Assembly: GCA_030062745.1 (NCBI GenBank)
Contig: CP099841.1
Coordinates: forward strand, 930,001 to 994,000
Source: Capitulum mitella
Taxonomy: Eukaryota; Arthropoda; Thecostraca; Pollicipedomorpha; Pollicipedidae
DNA length: 64,000 nucleotides
Direction of reading: 5' to 3'
Every line of letters begins with the position of its first letter. Positions within the stretch are counted from its first letter, which is position 1. A program made the translations under genes and the position numbers. Below are positions 23,701-32,786 of this stretch, in pieces. The notes below the pieces were generated by a model, which was not told the origin of the DNA, did no database searches, and worked only from the letters and a program-made list of their open reading frames with translations.

Positions 23701-25144
23701 TGGGCGCCCGGGATCGGCCGGTCATCTGGCGCCGTTTCCGCCCGACCGCTGCCGCCCCGGTGATTGGCAGCTGGCCAGCCGCGCAGGTGCCGCAGTCAGC
23801 CGCGCGCCGCGACGCCAGTCAATCGGATCGGACGCGTGAACGGATGCATCGGGCCGCCTGCCGTGGAGGGGAGGGGGCTGTCGGGGATCGGGCTCAATGG
23901 CGTACGGATAACTGGCAGCCGCTGACTGCCAGACATATCCTGCAGACCGCGCATCGCTCACTTGGAAACGACTGTCTGGCGTCTGACAGCAGACTTTCAG
24001 CTGCTGTTAGCTGGGTCTGTACAATGGCGTCCTTTTAATTCAGGCTGTGTTTTTACACCTCTTTGCGTGATGCATTTTACCAACAAAATCTGCTCTTGAT
24101 GAAACACTTCACAAATCACCCAAGCTCTGTGTGACACACATTTTTTGGCTTTAGGGAAGCTAGTAGGGCGGAGAATGCAAACCAGTAGCCAAGAAAACTT
24201 GCAGATTTACCACGGACTCCGCACTATGCAAAGTTCTCTGCCCTATGCCACTATGTAGTGTCTGCAATGGCATGTAGTGGCCGTTTGCATTGACCGCAGC
24301 GGTCAGTGCATTAAGCTTCGTCGACGGTGAAGCCTGCCATTTGGGAACAAAGGCCACTCGTTTCACCGATTTGTTTCGGCGACCATGAAGCCAACCCAGT
24401 TCACCAGGTCATTAACCGGGAAACGGGAAAATATTCCTGTTCGCCAAATCAGGATAACAGAATGCACTGGTCATTTACCAAAAGCCAGGGGGAATTTTCC
24501 ACGGCCACAGCGGAGCCTCAGAGTCCACTAGCTCTGAGACCGAGCGGCGTCGGCTCAGCGCTTTACTGATACCCATCTTTAATTCATTGCCGGCCGGGAG
24601 GCATTATCGGGAATCTGGCGGCGCCGGCCGGGAACGACCGGGGACGGCCGCAGGGGGCCGCCGGCAGAGGATTCGCGCGATTAGAGGAACAAAACGGCCC
24701 GTCAGCGGTGTCGGCGCGCCCGTCACAGAGCCGCGCGCCCCCGCCGGCCCGGCGCCCGATAAGCCAGGCTCGCGCGCTACGCCGGCGGGAGGCGGTCCTC
24801 TCTCGCGGCGCGCCGGCCGGCCGCTGAAGCCTCGGCCAGGCATCGGCGCCGGGCGGGCCGGCGGCCGCGGGGAGGACCGCAGCCCGCGCGGAGAGCGCGC
24901 CCGGCGGGGCTTCGCGTCATTACCAACAGGTGCCCTGTCGGCGGCGGCGCGTGAGTCACCGCCCGACGCCCTAACGACTGCGGTAACGAGCGGCGCGGCG
25001 GGCCGGCCGGCTCGGCCGCACCGCCGGCGCCGCTCGAAACGGTCCGATCTGTTGCCGACACAAAGTCGGCCGCGTCCATTAGCCGGCGGCGGCCATCTGG
25101 CCCCGGGGGAGACGGCGCGACGGCGACAAACAGGGCGCAGCTGG
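20721..25144. other. Non-coding stretch with several GC islands
   Basis: GC-rich islands lie at about 20700-20960, 21260-21660, 23380-23880 and 24590-25140, separated by AT-rich DNA. A (GGC)n run lies at 21494-21521. Within 20880-21010 the AT-rich words TTTAATTATTCACC and TTTCAATCATTTTACG stand out from GC-rich surroundings. A 25-30-bp local duplication (GGCCTGGCAGAGGACACAGAGG) lies near 23500-23570. Open frames of 100-265 codons in the islands reflect GC content; none has recognisable domains. Confidence 0.35.
21494..21521. repeat. (GGC)n microsatellite
   Basis: About nine perfect GGC/CGG triplets inside a CpG-rich island. Confidence 0.95.
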
Positions 25145-25375
25145 CGTCGGCGGCCTGAGCCTGCCGTCAGGTCAGCTGTCCCCAGCGGTCTCGGCCTGCA
25201 GTCAGGTCAGCTGTCCCCTGCCTCAGTTTGCAGTCAGGTCAGTAGTCCCCAGCGGCCTGAGCCTGCAGTCAGGTCAGCTGTCCCCTGCCTCAGCTTGCAG
25301 TCAGGTCAGCTGTCCCCAGCGGCCTCAGCCTACCGTCAGGTCAGCAGTCCCCAGCGGCTGCAGCTTGCCGTCAGT
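25145..25375. repeat. Alternating 32/35-bp minisatellite
   Basis: GTCAGGTCAG recurs at 25166, 25201, 25233, 25268, 25300 and 25335, with a seventh, altered GTCAGTG at 25370. Spacing is 35, 32, 35, 32, 35, 35. The alternation suggests a roughly 67-bp dimer as the duplicated unit. Units contain TTGCAG and CAGGTCAG, which look like 3' and 5' splice-site cores. No exon is recognised next to this array. Confidence 0.88.
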
Positions 25376-27329
25376 GCATCGTAATAACTAAGCGGACGCC
25401 GGCGCCCGCACTCTCGTCTCTCCCCGTGAACCCTGCCCCGCCAGGGCTGGGCTATCCGGCCTGGTCAGTTGGCTCAGGTCGCCCGCCGCCTGCCCCTGCC
25501 AGGTATGCTGTTCCGCGGTACGCGACCGGAGGCGGCCGAATTCCCAGCAGGCTGGTGCGGGCCACACCGGCCAGACTTTGGTGGCCAGGCGTCAGCGCGA
25601 ATGGCGTAGGCCAGTCTGCCGTCTGCGACTGCCCCCCGGCGGCAGGGGAAACATGAAACAAACATGAAACATGGGGGCTGCATGAAACATTTTTTTCACT
25701 GTTGGCCATGTGGTAATACACAATTTCTCCACTGTGGCAAGGTATCTAGGCAATCCTTGCGGCGGCCCTTCGACTGCGAGAGAGCATATGCAGCCTATGG
25801 CAGCTCCCTGTCTGTGAGGGAACGCGGTTGTTGTGCGGGGCAGAGCAAGACAGGATGATGTTTCGACCGACTGTCGGGACTGACTGTCTCTCCGACTGAC
25901 TGTCGGAACTGACTGCTGCTCTGACCGGCTGCCAGGACTCGGACTGTCACTCGGACGCACTGCCGGCGCCCTCTCGGGCCCGGGCGCGGCTGTTGCTCCG
26001 GCTGACGCGCCGCTGCGCTCGCCCCTCTGACACGCGTCCAATCAGCGTCGGCGCGATGTTCGTTCCCGGGGCAGCCAGCCGTGAGCGCGCCACCCGGCCG
26101 CCTACGAGGGCTTCCCTTTAAGAGCGGCGCCCGTGAGCTGAGGTTGGCAGTCCCGTGTCTCCAGCACAGGCGAGGCCCGGGAGCCAGCCGCATTGGCCGT
26201 TATTCACCGTTCTGGAGACATTTGACTGGGCTGGATCGTTTCTCGGTCTGTTGGGACACACGTCTTTTGAGAATCGTAGTGACGAATGAACGCGTTATAT
26301 GCCTCCTGCTCAGTTTGGTCGGTTTGAAAAGTTGAAAGCCGTCCGAAGGACCTGTCCGAAGAGTCAGGTCGACTTAGGGCTGGGAAGCTCCTTGGAAAAA
26401 AGACAAACGTCCAAAAAGAAGCAGCTGTCGCTAGATTGGTCTGCAAAATCGGCTTATGAAGCTCACGGCGGGCCGGCTGGCCGGTGACACCGTCTAACCC
26501 GTGGCCTCGTCTGATCTTGGTCAGCTCCTGCTACTGCGGTCAGTCCAGTCGATCGGCTCAGCGGCCGGCCAGTAATCACGGGTCGTTCTGGCGCACGGAC
26601 ACGGGCCGACCATCGGCGCCGGACCGGCTTAATGCGACCGGCCGACCGCCGGCGGGCAGGCAACAAAGCCGCCCCGATAATCGCCACAAAACCCGGTAAT
26701 AGTCGGCAATATATTTCATTTACAGTACAATGGACATTACATCAGAGGCTGAATTTTTAAACGCCCATGAAAAATTGATGGCCGGATCGGCCGTTGCGAC
26801 TGCGGCGGCGCTAAATTGCTGGCCATTGTCACGCGAAGCCGTGAGGCATCCAAATCAAGGCGGGCTTTCAGGCCATGGATAGGTGCGCCCGCGGTAATGA
26901 ATGGAAAGCAAATAAACTCAAAGGCTTACGTGTTTGCTTGCGTATCCGCACTCAATCTCATATTACATCTCCACCTTAAATTAACTCCAAAACACGCCAT
27001 TTCGCGACTAATTTCCTATGCGCGAATGGCCTAACTGGTTAGCCAGCCGACAGCGATACACTCCCAGACACGCAAAAGCAGAAAATCACGTAATGATGCA
27101 TATGTGCATTCGGCCTTTGTAGTTACTAACAGCACATTCAGAAATCTTCCTGCTGTGTGAAACTTTTTTTTAATGAATGCAGGTTTCAATACACCGTCAT
27201 TTTTGCAGCTGAATGTACGAAGGTAGGCTGCATATGAAATGTAAAATGTGCCAAAATGGGACATTATGCCACTGGCATATGACAAAATTTGTAGAAAAAT
27301 CAGCAATTTTATGGAACTGGCCTCATATT
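25376..27329. other. Non-coding stretch; candidate regulatory block at 26680-26900
   Basis: 25860-25960 has short degenerate CGACTGACTGTCGGAACTGACTG repeats. 26690-26900 contains AT-rich words (CGGTAATAGTCGG, ATATTTCATTTACAG, GAAAAATTGATGGCC, GGTAATGAATGG) in single-copy-looking DNA, the texture of a conserved non-coding element. No exon or RNA gene supported. Confidence 0.35.
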
Positions 27330-28575
27330 TAACCCGGGACCGCCTGGGGGATGTCAAACAGGGCACCCCTTGGTTTTTCTTGAATAACTTCTAAAGTTTT
27401 AGAGTCAGCTCAACAAATTTTCAGTACCTGTTAAACAATCAATTTTGCATATTTTGATATCAAATCTATTTCCATGCTAGGTCAGGTCATGGAGATATGA
27501 CGTCATAAGTGAACCCTTGCATGCTTGTCTTTGCCAGTTCAGGAGGTGGCGCGATCATGCTTCGTTTTTTAAAGTGTTTGCGAGCATAATGCATGGATGA
27601 TTTGGAATTACATAGGACACGGTCCCCAAAAGGATATACAATCGTCACATGTCAACAGAAGAGGTCATGTTAGGTCACATGCATGATGGCAGTTGGACTA
27701 ATTCGCACTGAGGTTGACAGTTGTTGCCGCTGACTTTCCCCATCGTTCAAATAAGGCGAGTAAATCTGTAGCCGCTTCTTAGTAAAGCTCACAAAATGCA
27801 GCGTGAGGTAATGTTGGGTCAAGTCACGTCATAGGTAGATGTCAAAACGGAATGAAATGCAGCATTATCTGTGGAATATCGTTCAGTAGCAGCAAACACC
27901 TATTGTTCCTATTTAGAAAACGAAAGAGGACTGTCTGTCCTGACTTGTAGTGGCTTTGACCTGCCAAAGAGGAGACAGAGCACATTTAATTATCACGAGA
28001 TGTCGTTTCAGTTCTGTACTTGAGGCAATTAAGAATTGCAGCGAATAACGTTTGCTCCTTGTCAGGAAGAGAAATATACTCTTTTCTGACCTGACCTAGA
28101 CGACCTTGACTGGATGAAATACAGCTAATGCAAAACTGATCATAAGAAGGTTTCGTTTTCATTCTTTTTGTCACGTAAATCAAAACGGCTGCGAGTAAGT
28201 ATCGATCTTTGGCATGTAAAGTAAGGCCAATATTTCGCCTGCCCTAGGTTGACCTTGACCCGGCATTTTTGACATTTTGGCACACATTTAATGCAGAATG
28301 TCGTGGAATTTCGTTTGATGCCCAATTGAAGACTCTAAGATCACAGTTACCGATGATATAAGGTACAAATTTATGTCAGTTTTTCCGAAGTTGTTATGCG
28401 TTTTACGTGACCTGTGACGTCATCAGTCACGTGACCGGAGCTAACATAGTATTTTCTGAATCGCAAGACTCAGGGCTATCGATTGGTGGTAGACCAGTTC
28501 TGATCAGACGATTAGATCCTGAGATAGCAGGGGAGTGCCCTTTTTGACACTCGCAGGCGGTCGCGGATACAAAAA
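27330..28575 (+). mobile_element. TIR element, copy 1 (~1.24 kb, non-autonomous)
   Basis: The left end (27333-27380: CCGCCTGGGGGATGTCAAA, then AGGGCACCCC) is matched in inverted orientation by the right end (28530-28570: GGGGAGTGCCCTTTTTGACA, then CGCAGGCGGTCGCGG). This gives terminal inverted repeats of roughly 40 bp with scattered mismatches. The left 570 bp is homologous in order to the inverted copy at 30500-31158. No transposase frame is present. The left flank reads ATATTTAACCC, which would fit a TTAA target, but the right flank does not show it, so the superfamily is uncertain. Confidence 0.8.
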
Positions 28576-30499
28576 CACGCCGGGTGGTGTCGGTTTAACC
28601 CACAGGAATACATATAATATTTGCTTTGCAACATATGTGCGACCGCTATTCCGTATTCCTGCGATTCCGCTATATATCTAGTGCAGATCTCTAGGTTCAC
28701 GGGGGGGGGGAGCATGGCCGCCATGGCTCCCTTTGGTTACTTCCCTGACATCAGAAGGTGTATTCTTTACTCGATAGTTTTCGATTGTTCTTTTCCGTAT
28801 CTAGGTACCGTGTGGGTGCATGATGCATGACTCCTGCTTAATTATATCTGCAATAAAGATGCGTTGATTATGCCATTTTGACAAACTGACGTTTTCTTGT
28901 ATCGGATGTTTAGCGTGAATACATGTATATGTCCGCTATTACCATGTTACTGCAGTAAAGTTGGCTGTTGTTTTATTATGAAGTTTGAGGAATATTACAG
29001 CTGCATTTCGCAAGCCATGGAAGCTTAATGTATTACACTGCAACACAGATTTAGTTTGTCCTTGAAATTAAAGATCCATGGCAATGCTTACATAAACTCT
29101 GAATATACTTTTTTAAATTCTGGCAGTATTTTCCAACAGTAGGCCAAATATCTGTAAATACAGTTTTATTATTAGATCGCAGCATTTACTCGGATTGAAA
29201 CGTTTTGAATGCTCTCTAAGTCACGAGATTGAGCGGAACAGTGCACGTGCCGTGGCGGAAAAGGGCCTGGTCGCCTTCCCCCGGGGCTGGGTTAATGTGA
29301 TAATAACCTTACGGCATTGTTTAAAAGAAAACAACATGAAGGGTATCTGTGTTCCTCTTTCTCTGAAAACGGTAAACTCAGGTGCGTCAATATGTATTTT
29401 TCTGAGGGGCCCTGGCCTCCCAGAGTTGGCTTCGACCCCTCCAATGTTGGTTTGCTCCCTCCCCGATTTACTTTCTGCCAGTTTTAAAGGGAAAAGGGCA
29501 ATGATAACCAAAAGAACGGCTGCAATAGGTAAGAGTTATGCAGAAAGTATAGAATAAACCATAAAGTGATGTAGCTAGCTATCTTTCTATCTTCTTTATA
29601 TATGTATATATGCCTATATATATGGGGATATATGCAATTTTTTGATAAATTTTATAAATAATAGCTTTCCATTTATTGTAACTTGTAGCTTTCCATTGAA
29701 AAATAGATTAAATCAGTTGAGAAACCCCCATTTGGGTGGACGTTAGGCTGTCGGGCCCTCGGCTCCCCCACCCCAATCATTTACAGAAATGGACGTCCCT
29801 GGCTCAACTGCTACCAAAACTGTAATGGCGATCACTTCTAAGATCCTGGGCACCCCCAGGAGCTCCTGGCTGCCAGTTTAACCAAAACAGCACATGCTTA
29901 CCTGACGAATTCCTGGCACTTATTTGTATGTCCGTCCGTTCATAGTTCAAAACAATAAGATTACACATCATAATACATAGTAATATGCAGTTATAGCTCC
30001 TGTGAAAATGGCCGTTGTATTGTGTTGTCCCGGTGAACTCTAGTCTCTGGGCGCTGGGGAGACAACATAGAACATCTGCGCCAAACGAATGTTAATCAGT
30101 AAAACCATATCAGATGGGTGGCAATGATATCTTTGTACTCTGCTTTTCAGTCCACGCGAACTGAAACTTAACCGGCATGGAAATCAGTGAGCATCAGCAA
30201 CGTTGCTGCAATGCAGGGGCAGTGCCACGGATTTCTTACTGTAGGGTACTACCAAAGGCGCAGCATAGACTATAAGCTTCTGAAAGGAGATCTTCCCTGC
30301 CTTCCTCAAAACTGGGTGTCTCCCTGGATTCGGGCCACTTCACTTTACGATTTACTATCTTTACAATAAAAAACTTGTCGTTGATCACGCCGAAATGACG
30401 GTAAAATTGGTAATCGCCGTTCAGAAAATTTTGCGCTTTACACAACAAAACAAATTGCCTTCTTCGCTCTCCGATACATGTAGTCACAGATTTTGGAAT
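28576..30499. other. No recognisable feature
   Basis: AT-rich DNA with a poly-G run of 10 near 28703 and a TATATA-rich run at 29595-29640. No gene, array or RNA supported. Confidence 0.4.
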
Positions 30500-31158
30500 T
30501 CGCCTCCGCAGGTCATGACAGATAGTCATTTTTCTTTTTCCGACCAGGGACTCTCTGCTGCTGCTACTGCTGCTGCTGCTCTCTGCTCTCTGCTGCTACC
30601 GGAAAATCTTCCACAGAGAATGCTGTCTTTCATCTCGTTTTGGCCTTTTCCTATGACATGACTTGACATGACCTCGTGTTGCATTTGGTGAACCTTGCCA
30701 AGAGGCGCATATATGTTTGTTTGTCTGGCTTGAACGATGGGGAAGGCCAGCGGCAACCACTTCTATCACCCTCAATGCAAATCAGTCCAACTGTCATTAT
30801 GCATGTGTCCTGGCATGACCTCTAATGTTGACATGTCACGGGTATATATCCTTTTTGGAACTGTGTCCTATGTGAATCCAAACAATTCATGCATTATATT
30901 TGCGAATATTATCCAAAAAACGAAACATGTTAGCCCATGTCACCGCCCGAAGAAGCCAGAACATGCATGCAAGGGATCACTCATGACGTCATATCTCTAT
31001 GACCTGACCCAGCACGGAATTAGTTTTAATGTCAAAATGCGTAAAAATTATTGCCGAACAGGTTCTTTAAACTCTAGTTGGACTGACGCCAACGGTTCAG
31101 AGGTTATTCAAGAAAAACTGAGTGGGTGCCCTATTTGATGTCCCTAGGCGGCGCCGGG
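30500..31158 (-). mobile_element. TIR element, copy 2 (truncated, inverted)
   Basis: Read on the minus strand from 31158, this begins TTACCCGGCGCCGCCTAGG and continues GACATCAAATAGGGCACCC and TTTTTCTTGAATAACCTCT. It then follows copy 1 (27333 onward) block by block: GGTCAGGTCAT-GAGATATGACGTCAT, CCCTTGCATGC, ACATAGGACAC, GACATGTCAACA, CCCCATCGTTCAA, TCTGTGGAA. The match fades near 30500, so this copy has lost its other end. A CTG/CTC-rich microsatellite (30546-30596) has expanded inside it at the place where copy 1 has only CAGTAGCAGC. Confidence 0.82.
30546..30596. repeat. CTG-rich microsatellite
   Basis: Interrupted (CTG)n/(CTCTG)n run lying inside TIR element copy 2; the homologous place in copy 1 is not expanded. 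Confidence 0.9.
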
Positions 31159-32380
31159 TAAGTTGTGATCTGGTTACGCCTAAAAGAAAGGAACGTCAGT
31201 TAACTTATCCCTGTCCGTCGCAAAAGGGTGGGCTCGACACACGCTGTGACTGAAGGGACACACGAGTGGCTTCTCTCCAAAGGACAGACTCAAATCGCGG
31301 GCCGTGAGATAAGGGCCGACACAGTCGGCCGGTGGTCGTATATAGCCAACTCCTGAGTTGACTAAGCGTAAGCTTTGCTTGACGATCTCGCTCTGACTAC
31401 TGGTAACACAGCCTGGCATCTTCAGAGGTGTAGTCATCAGCAGTGCCTACCACATTGATTGCTGACGTAATCACGTTACAACACCCCGCCCATGGGCCGG
31501 CAGCAGTCTGGCCGGAACGGCCGGTTCTTAGGGGACCAAAAGAAACCAAAAAAGAACTTCGAACTTAGAAGGGTGTGCGTCTCGGGAAAATCTCGGACCA
31601 AGAGTGTCTTTCTGTGGCTACCCGCCCGTCAAAATGGTGACTGGCTAATGGGGTGTTCGTGGTTTGTTAAACGAACCATTTCATCGTTGAACGAATTATC
31701 TGCGACGCATCACTCTTCCGCTCTTTGTTCTCGCTGTTTTTTTTTTTCTCGAGCGCCCTTGAAGCTTCGGATTCCTAGGTTGTCTCTTTTGCCTTCATGC
31801 GATTTATGTTTCATTAGTGTTAGGAAGTGCCCGATTTCAGGCAATACGAGTTCACTTACGGTAGCTCCCAGTCTCAACGATATCACCCCGCAAAACAGTT
31901 TAAAATGGTAGAATGAATGTTCCTTATCAATGCTCATCTTGCTACCATTAATTCGAAATGTTATACCAGTTTACATTTCCCGTTTTGCAAGCATCTGACA
32001 TGGCTTACAAATGCGCTGTTGGGTCATTTTGAACCTCTCCTTGAACCATCATGGACAAATAATGCCAATGGAGTTGGCCCTGAGGATTATCCAGAACGGA
32101 TGGCACACTCCACGGCGATCTTCAAACTGCTCATGACTGTTTTGTATTTTTCCGTAGATGTGTCCCGAGCTCGGAGAGTTCGTTTCCAGAGTGTAACCGC
32201 ACCGCGAACGTCATGTTTCCTTCTGTCGCGATCGCTCTCACTCCTCGCTTCACATCAGACAAAAAGCTCCTGTCGATGACTCCCGTTGCATTTGTTTGTG
32301 TCCGGTCCTCCATTCTGCGGATCTGTTACGGAGCGAAGGCCGCCAAAAGATAGGTCTGAAGCTGGGACCGAGTCCAGTCA
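31159..32380. other. No recognisable gene upstream of Lim3
   Basis: Single-copy-looking DNA without a supportable coding exon. It forms the distal 5' flank of the Lim3 gene. Confidence 0.4.
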
Positions 32381-32653
32381 GCGTTTCCCACAGCTCCCCC
32401 AGACGCTCAGACAGGTGACGAGGCGCGCACGTGCCGTGGTTCAGAGCTATCATTACCGCTCGTTGTCCGGCCGGGCTGCCATTAAATCTCGCCCTTACGA
32501 CCACCTGGTCCCCCATAGAAAAACGGGGGGCCGGCTGGCGGCGCCGACCGGCGCGGGGGGTCGGGGAGGGGGCGCCGGAGCGGGCCAGTGACGCTGCTCG
32601 GCGGCGCTCGGTCGGACGCGGCGGCGGCGGCGGCGCGGCGCTGACGGCCAGTG
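32381..32653 (+). promoter_or_regulatory. CpG-rich 5' flank / possible promoter and 5' UTR of Lim3
   Basis: A GC-rich block precedes the Lim3 start codon. It contains an E-box-like CACGTG (about 32428), CTATCATTACCGCTCG and GCCATTAAATCTCGCCC near 32445-32490, and a G-rich stretch near 32525-32580. An in-frame TGA at 32642 limits the first exon's reading frame upstream. No TATA box is clear and the transcription start cannot be placed from sequence alone. Confidence 0.35.
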
Positions 32654-32786
32654 ATGACGGTGATGACGGGCGGCGCCGGAGCCGTGGTGACGTCACCCTT
32701 GAAGGGCAGCTCGCCGCCGGCGCCGGGCGGCCGCGCCGGCCTGCCGTTCGAGCTCAGCGTCTGGGACGTGCCCGAGGTCCTGAGAG
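32654..32786 (+). CDS. Lim3: Lim3 exon 1 (N-terminus)
   Basis: Starts at ATG 32654 (a second in-frame ATG lies at 32663) after an in-frame TGA at 32642. It codes for about 44 residues ending WDVPEVLR and stops in phase 1 at AGAG|GTGAGC. No domain is expected here; the family's N-termini differ by isoform. Support is that phase 1 joined to 34311 gives A-T-I-P-K directly before the first LIM cysteine block, the usual I-P-x-C context of this class. The exon end and donor are duplicated 49 bp downstream. An alternative first exon elsewhere cannot be excluded. Confidence 0.65.

Noticed and set aside
24587-25384. 265-codon frame in a GC island
   Set aside because: Arg/Ala/Pro/Gly-rich low-complexity translation as expected from GC-rich DNA, overlapping a tandem repeat, no domain.
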